Below, piece by piece: positions 28,631-37,820 of a stretch of DNA of 64,000 bases (the stretch's first letter is position 1; every line of letters begins with the position of its first letter). Origin of the DNA: Mycobacterium rhizamassiliense (GTDB lineage Bacteria > Actinomycetota > Actinomycetes > Mycobacteriales > Mycobacteriaceae); the NCBI RefSeq assembly GCF_900157375.1, contig NZ_LT721901.1:3086315-3150314 (forward strand), written 5' to 3'. The notes beneath the pieces are model-generated. The model did not search any database. It was not told the DNA's origin and saw only the letters and a list, made by a program, of their open reading frames with translations. Position numbers and translations under genes: made by a program.

Positions 28631-30013
28631 GTGACAACTCCGAACAACCTGCCCCGCACCGTCGGCGAACTCCGAGCCGCCGGTCACCGCGAACGGGGAG
28701 TCAAGCAGGAAATCCGCGAAAATCTGCTGACTGCGCTGGCCGAGGGTGACGAAGTGTGGCCGGGCATCCTGGGTTTCGAAGACACCGTGCTGCCGCAGTT
28801 GGAGCGCGCGCTGATCGCGGGTCACGACTTCGTCCTGCTCGGTGAGCGCGGCCAGGGCAAAACCCGACTGCTGCGCGCGCTGACCGGTCTGCTCGACGAG
28901 TGGACGCCGGTGATCGCGGGCGCCGAGCTGGGTGAGCACCCCTACTCGCCGATCACGCCGGAGTCGATCCGGCGGGCGGCCACCCACGGCGACGACCTGC
29001 CGATCGAGTGGCGGCACCGCAGCGAGCGCTACACCGAGAAGCTGGCCACCCCCGACACCAGCGTCGCGGACCTGGTCGGCGACATCGACCCGATCAAGGT
29101 CGCCGAGGGCCGCAGCCTCGGCGACCCCGAGACCATCGCCTACGGCCTCATCCCGCGGGCCCACCGCGGCGTCGTCGCCGTCAACGAACTGCCCGACCTC
29201 GCCGAGCGCATCCAGGTGTCGATGCTCAACGTGATGGAGGAGCGCGACATCCAGGTCCGCGGCTACACGCTGCGCCTGCCGCTGGACGTGCTGGTGGTCG
29301 CCAGCGCCAACCCCGAGGACTACACCAACCGGGGCCGCATCATCACCCCGCTCAAGGACCGCTTTGGCGCCGAGATCCGCACCCACTACCCGCTCGAGCT
29401 GGAGGCCGAGGTCGGCGTCATCCTCCAGGAGGCGCACCTGACCGCACAGGTGCCCGACTACCTGACGCAGGTGATTGCCCGGTTCGCGCGGTACCTGCGC
29501 GAGTCCAACTCCGTCGACCAGCGCTCCGGCGTCTCGGCGCGGTTCGCGATCGCGGCCGCCGAGACCGTGGCAGCCTCCGCCCGGCATCGCGGCGCGGTGC
29601 TGGGTGAGACCGATCCGGTGGCCCGAATTGTGGACCTGAGCACCGTGATTGACGTGTTGCGCGGCAAGCTGGAATTTGAGTCCGGCGAGGAAGGCCGCGA
29701 GCAGGCCGTGCTCGAGCACCTGCTGCGCCGCGCGACTGCCGACACGGCCTCCCGGGTGCTCGGCGGCCTCGACGTCGGTTCGTTGGTCGCCGCCGTCGAG
29801 GGCGGCTCGGCGGTGACGACGGGGGAGCGGGTGTCGGCCAAGGACGTGCTCGCCGCGGTGCCCAACCTGCCGGTCGTGGAGCAGATCGCCGCCAAGCTCG
29901 GCGCCGAATCCGAGGGCGAACGCGCCGCGGCGCTGGAGCTCGCGCTGGAGGCGCTGTATCTGGCCAAGCGCGTCGACAAGGTATCCGGGGAGGGCCAAAC
30001 CACCTATGGCTAA
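28631..30013 (+). CDS. MoxR/ChlI-type AAA+ ATPase (Rv0958-like)
   Basis: 460 residues, GTG start. Walker A is GERGQGKT (71-78). The Walker B region reads GVVAVNELPDL, where the usual Asp is Asn, and VLVVASANPEDYT is sensor 1. These belong to the magnesium-chelatase ChlI/MoxR AAA+ class, which pairs with VWA-domain proteins to insert metal or remodel client proteins. The VWA gene follows with an 8-base overlap, which supports a working pair. Magnesium chelation in chlorophyll synthesis is excluded by the organism. Client unknown. Confidence 0.85.
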   Translation: MTTPNNLPRTVGELRAAGHRERGVKQEIRENLLTALAEGDEVWPGILGFEDTVLPQLERALIAGHDFVLLGERGQGKTRLLRALTGLLDEWTPVIAGAELGEHPYSPITPESIRRAATHGDDLPIEWRHRSERYTEKLATPDTSVADLVGDIDPIKVAEGRSLGDPETIAYGLIPRAHRGVVAVNELPDLAERIQVSMLNVMEERDIQVRGYTLRLPLDVLVVASANPEDYTNRGRIITPLKDRFGAEIRTHYPLELEAEVGVILQEAHLTAQVPDYLTQVIARFARYLRESNSVDQRSGVSARFAIAAAETVAASARHRGAVLGETDPVARIVDLSTVIDVLRGKLEFESGEEGREQAVLEHLLRRATADTASRVLGGLDVGSLVAAVEGGSAVTTGERVSAKDVLAAVPNLPVVEQIAAKLGAESEGERAAALELALEALYLAKRVDKVSGEGQTTYG

Positions 30014-32000
30014 GCCTTTTTCGCACGGGCACTCCTCGCGGTACTCGGCGTACACCGGCGGGCCCGACCCGCTGGCCCCGCCGGTGGACCTGCGTGAGGC
30101 GCTCGAACAGATCGGGCAGGACGTCATGGGCGGCACGTCGCCGCGCCGCGCGCTGTCCGAGCTGCTGCGACGAGGCACCAAGAACATGCCGGGCGCCGAC
30201 CGGTTGGCGTCGGAGGCGAATCGGAAGCGGCGGGAGCTGTTGCGGCGCAACAACTTGGACGGCACCCTGCAGGAGATCAAGAAGCTGCTCGACGAGGCAG
30301 TGCTGGCCGAGCGCAAGGAGCTCGCCCGCGCGCTCGACGACGACGCCCGCTTCGGCGAACTGCAGCTCGATGCGCTGCCGCCGTCACCGGCCAAGGCCGT
30401 GCAGGAGCTTTCCGAATACAACTGGCGAAGTTCGGAGGCCCGCGAAAAGTACGACCAGATCAAGGATCTGCTGGGCCGTGAGATGCTGGATCAGCGTTTC
30501 GCCGGCATGAAGGAGGCGCTGCAGGGCGCCACCGACGAGGATCGCCAGCGCGTCAACGAGATGCTCGACGACCTCAACGACTTGCTGGACAAGCACAACC
30601 GCGGCGAGGACAGCCAGCAGGACTTCGAAGATTTCATGGCCAAACACGGCGAATTCTTCCCGGAGAACCCGCGCAACATCGACGAGCTGATGGACTCGCT
30701 GGCCCAGCGGGCCGCCGCCGCGCAGCGCTTCCGCAACAGCCTGAGCCCCGACCAGCGCGCCGAGCTGGACGCCTTGGCGCAGCAGGCATTTGGGTCTCCG
30801 TCGCTGATGAACGCGTTGAGCCGGCTCGACGCCAACCTGCAGGCCGCCCGGCCCGGCGAAGACTGGATGGGATCCGAGCAGTTCTCCGGCGACAACCCGT
30901 TGGGCATGGGCGAGGGCGCCCAGGCGCTGTCCGACATCGCCGAGCTCGAACAGCTGGCCGACCAACTCTCGCAAAGCTATCCGGGCGCGACCATGGACGA
31001 CGTCGATCTCGACGCCCTGGCCCGCCAGCTCGGCGACGAGGCCGCCGTCGACGCGCGGACGCTGGCCGAACTGGAGCGGGCGCTGGTCAACCAGGGCTTC
31101 CTGGACCGCGGCTCCGACGGCCAGTGGCGGCTGTCGCCGAAGGCCATGCGCCGGCTCGGCGAGACCGCGTTACGCGATGTGGCACAACAGCTGTCCAGCC
31201 GGCGCGGCGACCGTGAGCTGCGGCGCGCCGGGGCCGCCGGCGAGCTGACCGGCGCGACGCGGCCTTGGCAGTTCGGTGACACCGAGCCGTGGAACATCCC
31301 CCGGACGCTGACCAACGCGGTGCTGCGCCAGGCGGGCACCGCGACGCTGGACGGCCATGAGGCGCGGTTGAAGATCGCTGTCGACGACGTCGAGGTGTCC
31401 GAGACCGAGACACGCACCCAGGCCGCCGTCGCGCTGTTGGTGGACACCTCGTTCTCGATGGTGATGGAGAACCGCTGGCTGCCGATGAAGCAGACGGCGC
31501 TCGCGCTCAACCACCTGGTGTGCACCCGATTCCGGGCGGATGCCTTGCAAATCATCGCCTTTGGCCGCTACGCGCGGACCGTGACGGCCGCCGAGCTGAC
31601 GGGGCTGGAGGGCGTCTACGAGCAGGGCACCAACCTGCACCACGCCTTGGCGCTGGCCGGGCGCCACCTGCGCCGGCATCCCAACGCACAGCCCGTGGTC
31701 CTGGTGGTCACCGACGGCGAGCCGACCGCGCACCTGGAGGACTTCGACGGCGACGGCTCGCAGGTGTTCTTCGACTACCCGCCGCACCCGCGGACCATCG
31801 CGCACACCGTGCGCGGGTTCGACGACATGGCGCGGTTGGGGGCGCAGATCACCATCTTCCGGCTGGGCAGCGACGCGGGCCTGGCCCGGTTCATCGATCA
31901 GGTCGCGCGCCGCGTCGAGGGTCGGGTTGTGGTGCCCGATCTCGACGGGCTGGGCGCGGCGGTGGTGGGCGACTACCTGCGATCGCGGCGCCGCCGCTGA
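30006..32000 (+). CDS. VWA-domain protein, partner of the MoxR-type ATPase (Rv0959-like)
   Basis: 664 residues. The N-terminal ~450 residues are mostly helical and charged, with long Leu/Glu/Gln-rich stretches suggestive of coiled coils. The C-terminal VWA domain has a complete MIDAS: LLVDTSFSMV (DxSxS, ~478-487), EQGTNLHHAL (Thr ligand) and VVTDGEP (Asp ligand). It overlaps the ATPase gene by 8 bases. Such pairs act as chaperone-like complexes. The specific role here is unknown. Confidence 0.85.
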   Translation: MAKPFSHGHSSRYSAYTGGPDPLAPPVDLREALEQIGQDVMGGTSPRRALSELLRRGTKNMPGADRLASEANRKRRELLRRNNLDGTLQEIKKLLDEAVLAERKELARALDDDARFGELQLDALPPSPAKAVQELSEYNWRSSEAREKYDQIKDLLGREMLDQRFAGMKEALQGATDEDRQRVNEMLDDLNDLLDKHNRGEDSQQDFEDFMAKHGEFFPENPRNIDELMDSLAQRAAAAQRFRNSLSPDQRAELDALAQQAFGSPSLMNALSRLDANLQAARPGEDWMGSEQFSGDNPLGMGEGAQALSDIAELEQLADQLSQSYPGATMDDVDLDALARQLGDEAAVDARTLAELERALVNQGFLDRGSDGQWRLSPKAMRRLGETALRDVAQQLSSRRGDRELRRAGAAGELTGATRPWQFGDTEPWNIPRTLTNAVLRQAGTATLDGHEARLKIAVDDVEVSETETRTQAAVALLVDTSFSMVMENRWLPMKQTALALNHLVCTRFRADALQIIAFGRYARTVTAAELTGLEGVYEQGTNLHHALALAGRHLRRHPNAQPVVLVVTDGEPTAHLEDFDGDGSQVFFDYPPHPRTIAHTVRGFDDMARLGAQITIFRLGSDAGLARFIDQVARRVEGRVVVPDLDGLGAAVVGDYLRSRRRR

Positions 32001-32013
32001 TTCGGGGGTTGCC

Positions 32014-32343
32014 ATGGCAGCGACATCGAGGGCCACGGCGGCATGGAACACCCTCGGCTACCTGGTGTACGCGGCGCTCGTCGTCGTCGGAGCGCTGGAA
32101 GTCTATCTGTCCTTCTTCTTCGCCATGTCCACCGACGGTTGCCATGACGCGGCCTGCGACTCGAGCTACCACGTGTGGCCGGCGATGGTGTTCGTGTGGG
32201 TGGGCGTCGGCGCGGTCCTGCTGCTGACTTTGGTTGTGATGCTGCGCAATTCGTCGCGGGGCAAGGTGGTGGCCGGCTGGCCGCTTGTCGGGCTGCTGTG
32301 CCTCGGATTCGTCTACGTCATCGCCGACGCGATCTTGCACTGA
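32014..32343 (+). CDS. Small four-helix membrane protein (Rv0961-like)
   Basis: 109 residues. Hydrophobic helices lie at ~14-38, 52-72 and 82-105, and two Cys in STDGCHDAACDSSYH (~40-54) could form a disulphide on the outer face. Starts 13 bases after the VWA stop and converges on the lipoprotein gene (5 bp between stops). Function unknown. Confidence 0.75.
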   Translation: MAATSRATAAWNTLGYLVYAALVVVGALEVYLSFFFAMSTDGCHDAACDSSYHVWPAMVFVWVGVGAVLLLTLVVMLRNSSRGKVVAGWPLVGLLCLGFVYVIADAILH

Positions 32344-32348
32344 CGCCT

Positions 32349-33017
32349 CTAGTGGGCGTCCGCGCTTCGGCCGCCCGGCGGTCCGTACAGGTACGGGTAG
32401 TGCACGTCGGCGTCATTCGAGGGCCGCATGTCCAAGGGCGGCGGCGCGGTGCGCCAGGCGGCCGGCAGGTGGCAGCCGGTGTTGTAGTCGTAGGTGATGA
32501 TCGGGCCGGTCACCAGGTTGATCAAGGCCCCGTCGTCGCGGATTTGGGAGTCGTTCTCCGCGCTCAGCGGCCGCGGCGGCTGCCCGACCACCATGTTGTT
32601 CGGGTGGAAGCCCGCCGCCGAGAACACCGGCGCCAACTCGGTGGTGATCTGCAGCCACCCATCGGGGGAGGGCGCCGGGCGGCCGGCGAAGCGGTCGCTC
32701 AATTCCTGGCGGCCGATGGAACGGTCGAACGGGTCGTTGCAGCCGTTCGTGGCATTGCTGGCCGGGACGCTCGAAAACACCGTTGCCGGCGAGTATTTGG
32801 CGATCGCGGCCCGAACGCTGGCGTCCAGGTCGGTCATTTGATGCTCGACCGTCTCCAGGTCGGGCCGGCCGTTGACGATGTTTTGCAGCCGATCCAACTC
32901 GCCGCGCCCGGGGTTGGCGTGCGGGTCCAAGGTCGTCGGCTTGACGCATCCCGCCAATGCCGTCGCGATGACCACGGCGACGACGGCCGCGTGGCATCGA
33001 AATATTCTGTGCCGCAT
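32349..33017 (-). CDS. lprP: Lipoprotein LprP-like
   Basis: 222 residues. The signal peptide MRHRIFRCHAAVVAVVIATALAGC ends in a lipobox LAGC with Cys-24 as the acylation site, so the protein is exported and anchored. The mature part has no recognised fold, and a few Cys (NGCNDPF, NTGCHLP) could form disulphides. It is the third gene of a minus-strand operon WXG-like / DUF1023 hydrolase / lipoprotein, with 3 bases between it and the hydrolase. The name follows the gene-order match to Rv0962c. Confidence 0.8.
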   Translation of the reverse strand: MRHRIFRCHAAVVAVVIATALAGCVKPTTLDPHANPGRGELDRLQNIVNGRPDLETVEHQMTDLDASVRAAIAKYSPATVFSSVPASNATNGCNDPFDRSIGRQELSDRFAGRPAPSPDGWLQITTELAPVFSAAGFHPNNMVVGQPPRPLSAENDSQIRDDGALINLVTGPIITYDYNTGCHLPAAWRTAPPPLDMRPSNDADVHYPYLYGPPGGRSADAH

Positions 33018-33020
33018 AGC

Positions 33021-34694
33021 CTATGGCCCCGGAATCACGATCGGCCGTTGATCCGGGGGGATCAACGGCGGCACCGGTAGGGGTTTGACCGTTTCGTCGG
33101 GGAGCCCGGCCAGCACCGCGGCCAGGTTGTAGCCGCTCATTCGGAGTTGGCCGTTGCTGCCGTCGCGGGCGTATTCGGAGTGCCCGTAGGCGCGTTCGTG
33201 CACCTGGCCATCACCCACCGCGCCGCCCGGGGCGACACCGGTCTGCGTTGACAACTCGGTGAAGCCGGGCACGTCCTGCGGCGGCGGACCGAAGGCACCG
33301 AACTTCGGGATGATGTCTGACACACCATCATTGATACCAATCTCGTAGAAGGCGTGCCCGGGCGCGACGTGCAGCTGCGAGATGTTGCCGAGCTCGGTGC
33401 CGGGGGAGCCGTACAGCACGACGTCGCTCACGGGCGCTCCCTGCTGGAGCGCGAGGCTGGTGACCAGCGACCCGTACGAATGGCCGAAGGCGGTGATGTG
33501 CTGATCGGAGACATTCGTCGTCGCGGCCAGTCCCTTGTAGAAGTTGTTCAGTGGGCCCGCGCCCTTCTGGGCCAGCCGGTCCATCGCGACGTCGATCGGG
33601 TTGTCGGGTGCGTCGTAGCCGAGCCACGCAACCGAGGCCACCGCATCGGGATTCGCGATGCCGGCCCGCTGGCGCAAGTCGCTCGCCTTGGCGCGCTGCG
33701 TTTCTCCCTCACGCACCATCGCGTCGACGCTGGAGCTGACGCGGGTGTTCAAGCCGCCCGTCGTGACGCCGACCCGTTCGGCGTTGTCGACGTCACCAAT
33801 TCCGACCGCCGCCAATACCTTTCGCTGATTGCTGGTGGTGTCCAGCAGGATCAGGCTGGTGCCAGGGTGCTTGTTCAGGGTGTCCTGCAGCGCCTGCAGA
33901 TCGGCCAGCTTCTCGGGGTCGGTGTGCCACACCCCGTTTCGGTCCTGCCACCCCTGCTGAAGCCGGTACAACTCGCTTTGCAACACCGGCCTGTTCAGTT
34001 CGTCGCGGACCTTGACCGGGACGCCGTCGAGGTTGCGCACCGAATTGGGGAACCATTCCTTGACCCGATCCTGTTGTCCAGGGGTCAGCGAATGCCACCA
34101 CTTCTTGACCTCGTCGGGATCGGTGCCCGGCGGCGGCACCTTCGGCATCTTCGGGGGCTGGTGGCCGAGCTGGGTGTTGACCTGATCCGGGGACAGGTCG
34201 CCGTCGGCGCCGCGAATCGCCGCCGCCAGATCTTCGTCGGCGACTTCGGCATCGGCCAAGAGCTGCCTGATGTTTGCGTTCACCCGAACCGCGGCGTCCA
34301 GGATGGCCCGTTGATCGGCCTGCGAATAGGACGCCAAATCCGGTGGCGGCAGGGCAACCCCGGTGGCCTCGTTGAGAACCAGACGATGCTCGCGGGCATC
34401 GTCCTTGATCGCTTGCAGCCGTTGACGAATCGCGGCGACCTCGTCTGCCGATTTTTCGGCGGCCCTCGCGACGGCGTCGCAGGCGTCGGCGTGCGTGTCC
34501 AGGATCTGGGTGGTCTTATGGGTCGACGCGTTCGCCGCCTCGGCGGCGTCCCCGCCGAAGTCGAGCAGTCGCATCGTCTCGCTCAGCGACGCCGACGCGG
34601 TGCGCGTTCCGTGCGCGCGTTTGATCGCGGCGTCGAAGACCGCCCGAATCGCCGCAGAATCCCAATGCTCGATGTCAGCCAGAGTCAACGTCAT
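33021..34694 (-). CDS. Alpha/beta hydrolase, DUF1023 family (Rv0963c-like)
   Basis: 557 residues. The N-terminal half is helical with WXG-like features ([30 protein letters not shown]). The C-terminal DUF1023 hydrolase contains the nucleophile elbow GHSYGS, a [12 protein letters not shown] segment and [16 protein letters not shown], suitable for the Asp and His of a Ser-His-Asp triad. Its ATG overlaps the stop of the small WXG-like gene by 4 bases. The pairing with a WXG-like partner suggests an ESX-type exported enzyme. No secretion signal was identified. Confidence 0.85.
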   Translation of the reverse strand: MTLTLADIEHWDSAAIRAVFDAAIKRAHGTRTASASLSETMRLLDFGGDAAEAANASTHKTTQILDTHADACDAVARAAEKSADEVAAIRQRLQAIKDDAREHRLVLNEATGVALPPPDLASYSQADQRAILDAAVRVNANIRQLLADAEVADEDLAAAIRGADGDLSPDQVNTQLGHQPPKMPKVPPPGTDPDEVKKWWHSLTPGQQDRVKEWFPNSVRNLDGVPVKVRDELNRPVLQSELYRLQQGWQDRNGVWHTDPEKLADLQALQDTLNKHPGTSLILLDTTSNQRKVLAAVGIGDVDNAERVGVTTGGLNTRVSSSVDAMVREGETQRAKASDLRQRAGIANPDAVASVAWLGYDAPDNPIDVAMDRLAQKGAGPLNNFYKGLAATTNVSDQHITAFGHSYGSLVTSLALQQGAPVSDVVLYGSPGTELGNISQLHVAPGHAFYEIGINDGVSDIIPKFGAFGPPPQDVPGFTELSTQTGVAPGGAVGDGQVHERAYGHSEYARDGSNGQLRMSGYNLAAVLAGLPDETVKPLPVPPLIPPDQRPIVIPGP

Positions 34695-35017
34695 AGCTGA
34701 GTCGCAGCGTTGGCGGCTTCACCTACCTTGGCCACTGCCGTGGTGTTACGGCGTTCCGTCTCGCTGAACTCGGCCGCGGCGAAGTGCATGCCGCACGAAT
34801 GCTCACCGAAGCGCCCCATGTGGGTGCTGCTGACCGTCGCCCACCTGTCGAGCAACCCCGACAACGCACCCGCCGACGAGCCGACCCACCCGGACTGTGC
34901 ACCCTCGGCCGCGCCGTGGCACGACTGTTGTAGCGCCAGCAGTGTCTCACCGTGATTGGCGAGCTCATTCCCCACGTGGCTCAGCGCGTCGGGATTGACG
35001 CGCAATTCCTCGGCCAT
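34691..35017 (-). CDS. WXG100-like small protein (Rv0964c-like)
   Basis: 108 residues from the ATG at 35017, with AAAGG upstream. Two predicted amphipathic helices flank a [11 protein letters not shown] turn near the centre, matching the W-x-G hallmark, and [17 protein letters not shown] is the C-terminal helix. WXG100 proteins are ESX secretion substrates or partners. Overlaps the DUF1023 hydrolase start by 4 bases, which implies equal production of the pair. Confidence 0.75.
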   Translation of the reverse strand: MAEELRVNPDALSHVGNELANHGETLLALQQSCHGAAEGAQSGWVGSSAGALSGLLDRWATVSSTHMGRFGEHSCGMHFAAAEFSETERRNTTAVAKVGEAANAATQL

Positions 35018-35117
35018 AGCTGCCTTTGCTTTCCTTGATCCGCCACCCTGTCGCGAGTATGGCATGAAAAGCGGGGTGTCAGCCACTCACCCAGAGGCGT
35101 GACCAGCTCGTTCGGCG

Positions 35118-35720
35118 CTATGGACGCGGCCTGCGGGGCTTGCGCTTGATGCCGACACCGCCCCACAGCGAGAAGCCGCGGATCTTAACTGTCGGTGCCC
35201 CGGGTGTGCCGTCGCCCATGATAGTGCGGTCGAAGCCGCCCATCACGCCGCGGCCGCGGATCTCGACGTTGACTTCGGGCGGCAGCACGATGTTCTGCGC
35301 GCTCATGATCGACACGGCGTGGATGTCGACCTCGGTCGAGGTGAAGTCGGCGTAGCGCAGATCCAACACGCCGCTGCCCCAGAAGGTGAACGTGGTCAGC
35401 TTCTTCGGGACGTTCCACCGGCCGCGCCGCTCGAACCCGCTCATCAGCGCCAGCAGCAGCGTGGACGGCGCCGGATTGGGCTTGCCGCCCCGGCGCGGGT
35501 TCACCGCGGACCCCGGCAGATCGGCGCGCAGCTCTTCCAGCTCCTCGTAGGTCGTCGCGGCATACGCCCTGGCCAGGCGGTCTTCATAGTCCTGCATCTG
35601 CAGCCGGCCCTGCTCGGCCGCGTAAGCAAGCAGCTGCGCAATCTGTATGCGATCGGTGTCGGCCGCACGCGCCGAATCGCCGCGTGTTGCCTTCGCATCG
35701 TTGTGCGCCGAGTTGCTCAT
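35118..35720 (-). CDS. DUF1707 domain protein (Rv0966c-like)
   Basis: 200 residues, the same length as the M. tuberculosis protein. The N-terminal DUF1707 helix-turn region contains ADTDRIQIAQLLAYAAEQGRL and an EDRLARAYAATTYEELEEL stretch. The C-terminal half (~110-195) is a beta-rich repeat region (MSAQNIVLPPEVNVEIRGRG, GDGTPGAPTVKIRG) resembling LiaF-type cell-wall-associated folds. The ATG at 35720 is chosen over the GTG one codon earlier. Likely a cytosolic or membrane-linked regulator. Function unknown. Confidence 0.8.
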   Translation of the reverse strand: MSNSAHNDAKATRGDSARAADTDRIQIAQLLAYAAEQGRLQMQDYEDRLARAYAATTYEELEELRADLPGSAVNPRRGGKPNPAPSTLLLALMSGFERRGRWNVPKKLTTFTFWGSGVLDLRYADFTSTEVDIHAVSIMSAQNIVLPPEVNVEIRGRGVMGGFDRTIMGDGTPGAPTVKIRGFSLWGGVGIKRKPRRPRP

Positions 35721-35805
35721 CACCCACGAGCGTACGACGTGGCGGCTTTGCTGCAAGAGGGTTGGCTAAACTGCAACCTCCGAACCGCCCGCGCCCGCCG
35801 ATTTG

Positions 35806-36654
35806 TTAGACGTCTGGCGAATTCGCCCAGCTGGGTGGGCGTTTCTGCAAGAACGCCAGCATGCCCTCGCGGGCCTCGTCGGAGACGAACAGCCGGGCCG
35901 ACTCGTCGGCGAGCCGGTCGGTGTCGCGGTCGAACCCCTCGAGGACGGCGGCGGTCGTCAGCGCCTTCGACGCGGCGAGCCCCTGCGGCGAACCCTTGCC
36001 CACAGCGGCGACCACTTCCGCCACCGCCGCGTCCACGTCGTCGGCGGCGAACGTGATCAGTCCGATCGCCGCGGCCTCGGCCGCGTCGAACGTCTCGCCG
36101 GTCACGTAGTAGCGGGCCGCGGCCCGCGCCGACATCTTCGGCAGCAGCGTCAGCGAGATGATCGCGGGCGCGACGCCGATGCGGGCCTCGGTCAGCGCGA
36201 AGGTACTGCGCGGGCCGGCGACCACGATGTCGCAGGCGCCCACCAAGCCGAACCCGCCGGCGCGCACGTGTCCGTCGATGGCGCCGATCACCGGCAGCGG
36301 CGATTCGACGATGGCACGCATCAGCGCGGCCATTTCGCGGGCCCGGGCGGCGGCCGCGTCGTACGGCGATGGTGGCGACCCGCTTCGCCCGGCCGCGCCG
36401 CGCTCGCGATCGCCACGGGGGTCGCCGCCGCTGGCCTCGCTCAGGTCGGCGCCGGCGCAGAAGGTGCCGCCGGTGTGGCCGAGCACCACCACCCGCACCG
36501 CGGGGTCCGCGGCGGAGTCCCGCAGCCCCTGATGCAGCTGCGTGACCAGAGCCGTCGACAGCGCGTTGCGGTTATGCGGGGAGTTCAGCGTCAGCCGGGC
36601 GGCCGGTCCGCCGGTGTCGGCCGGCCCCGCGTAGTCGACTAAACGTTCTTCCAT
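35806..36654 (-). CDS. echA7: Enoyl-CoA hydratase EchA7, methylglutaconyl/isohexenylglutaconyl-CoA hydratase type
   Basis: 282 residues, last gene of the branched acyl-CoA operon. The oxyanion segment is [13 protein letters not shown] Glu in STFALTEARIGVAPAIIS matches the LiuC/AtuE arrangement (LSEVRIGLAPAVIS), while the first Glu site reads RAGGFGLVGACD, as in those enzymes. These hydrate methylglutaconyl-CoA in leucine breakdown or isohexenylglutaconyl-CoA in terpene breakdown. Residues 75-97 are an unusual Gly/Arg/Asp/Ser-rich insertion after GADLSE. Its ATG overlaps the fadE12 stop by one base. Confidence 0.85.
   Translation of the reverse strand: MEERLVDYAGPADTGGPAARLTLNSPHNRNALSTALVTQLHQGLRDSAADPAVRVVVLGHTGGTFCAGADLSEASGGDPRGDRERGAAGRSGSPPSPYDAAAARAREMAALMRAIVESPLPVIGAIDGHVRAGGFGLVGACDIVVAGPRSTFALTEARIGVAPAIISLTLLPKMSARAAARYYVTGETFDAAEAAAIGLITFAADDVDAAVAEVVAAVGKGSPQGLAASKALTTAAVLEGFDRDTDRLADESARLFVSDEAREGMLAFLQKRPPSWANSPDV
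36364..36432 (-). other. In-frame Gly/Arg/Asp/Ser-rich insertion in echA7
   Basis: Residues 75-97 read SGGDPRGDRERGAAGRSG and then SPPSP, not seen in typical hydratases at this place. The DNA (minus strand) contains GATCGCGAGCGCGGC and GGGCGAAGCGGGTCGCC, sequence that resembles a repeat recalled from intergenic regions of M. avium-type genomes. It may be an inserted repeat retained in frame. Confidence 0.5.
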
Positions 36655-37820
36655 CAGTAGGACCGGGGCAGGCCCAGGGATGTCTGCGCGACGAAGTTCA
36701 GCACCATCTCGCGGCTGACGGGCGCGATCCGCCCGAGCCGGGCCGAGGTGAGCATGGCGGCGACGCCGTACTCCTTGGTCAGCCCGTTGCCGCCCATCGA
36801 CTGCACGGCCTGGTCGACCGAGCGGGTAGCCGCCTCGGCCGCAGCGTATTTCGCCATGTTGGCCGCCTCGGCCGCGCCCGCGTCGTCGCCGGTGTCGTAG
36901 AGCGTGGCCGCCTTCTGCATCATCAGCTTGGCGAGCTGGACCTCAATGTGGCACTGCGCCAACGGATGAGACAGCCCCTGGTGCGCGCCGATCGGCGTGC
37001 CCCACACCTGGCGGGTCTTGACGTAGTCGGCAGCCTTCTCCAGCGCGAACCGGCCCATGCCCACCGAGCTGGCTGCCCCCATGATCCGCTCGGGGTTCAG
37101 GCCGGCGAAAAGCTGCGCGATCGCGGCGTCCTCGGAGCCGACCAGCGCATCGGCCGGCAGCCGGACATCGTCGAGGAACACCTGGAACTGGCGTTCGGGA
37201 CTGATCAGCTCCATCTCGATTGGCGTATAGGTGAATCCGGGCGCATCGGTGGGCACCACGAACAGGGCCGGACGCAGCTTGCCCGTCTTGGCCTCTTGGC
37301 TGCGGGCCACCATCAGTACCGCCTGGGCCTGATCGATGCCGGAGATGTAAACCTTCTGGCCCTTGAGGATCCAGTCGCTGCCGTCGCGGCGTGCGGTGGT
37401 GGTGATCTTGTGTGAGTTGGATCCGGCGTCGGGCTCGGTGATCGCGAATGCCATCGTCAGGGTGCCGTCGGCGATGCTGGGAATCCAGCGCTTCTTCTGC
37501 TCGTCGGTGCCGAACTTGCTGATGATCGTCCCGTTGATGGCGGGCGACACCACCATCAGCAGCAGCGCGCTGCCCGCGGCGGCCATCTCCTCCATCACCA
37601 GAGACAGCTCGTACATGCCGGCGCCGCCGCCACCGTACTCCTCGGGCAGGTTGACGCCCAGGAAGCCGAGCTTGCCTGCCTCCGACCATAATTCGTCGGT
37701 GTGCTCGTGTGCGCGCGCCTTTTCCAGGTAGTACTCGCTGCCGAATTTGGCGGCCCACGCGGACACCGACTTACGCAGGGCCTGGCGCTCTTCGCTCTCG
37801 ATGAAGCTGGTGTCGGTCAT
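36654..37820 (-). CDS. fadE12: Acyl-CoA dehydrogenase FadE12
   Basis: 388 residues. FAD-binding and acyl-CoA segments of the ACAD fold are present: NLPEEYGGGGAGMYEL, AITEPDAGSNSHKITTTA and the C-terminal QSMGGNGLTKEYGV with its Glu. Likely introduces the alpha,beta double bond of a branched acyl-CoA. Stop overlaps echA7 by one base. Its ATG is directly adjacent to the accA2 stop. Confidence 0.92.
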   Translation of the reverse strand: MTDTSFIESEERQALRKSVSAWAAKFGSEYYLEKARAHEHTDELWSEAGKLGFLGVNLPEEYGGGGAGMYELSLVMEEMAAAGSALLLMVVSPAINGTIISKFGTDEQKKRWIPSIADGTLTMAFAITEPDAGSNSHKITTTARRDGSDWILKGQKVYISGIDQAQAVLMVARSQEAKTGKLRPALFVVPTDAPGFTYTPIEMELISPERQFQVFLDDVRLPADALVGSEDAAIAQLFAGLNPERIMGAASSVGMGRFALEKAADYVKTRQVWGTPIGAHQGLSHPLAQCHIEVQLAKLMMQKAATLYDTGDDAGAAEAANMAKYAAAEAATRSVDQAVQSMGGNGLTKEYGVAAMLTSARLGRIAPVSREMVLNFVAQTSLGLPRSY

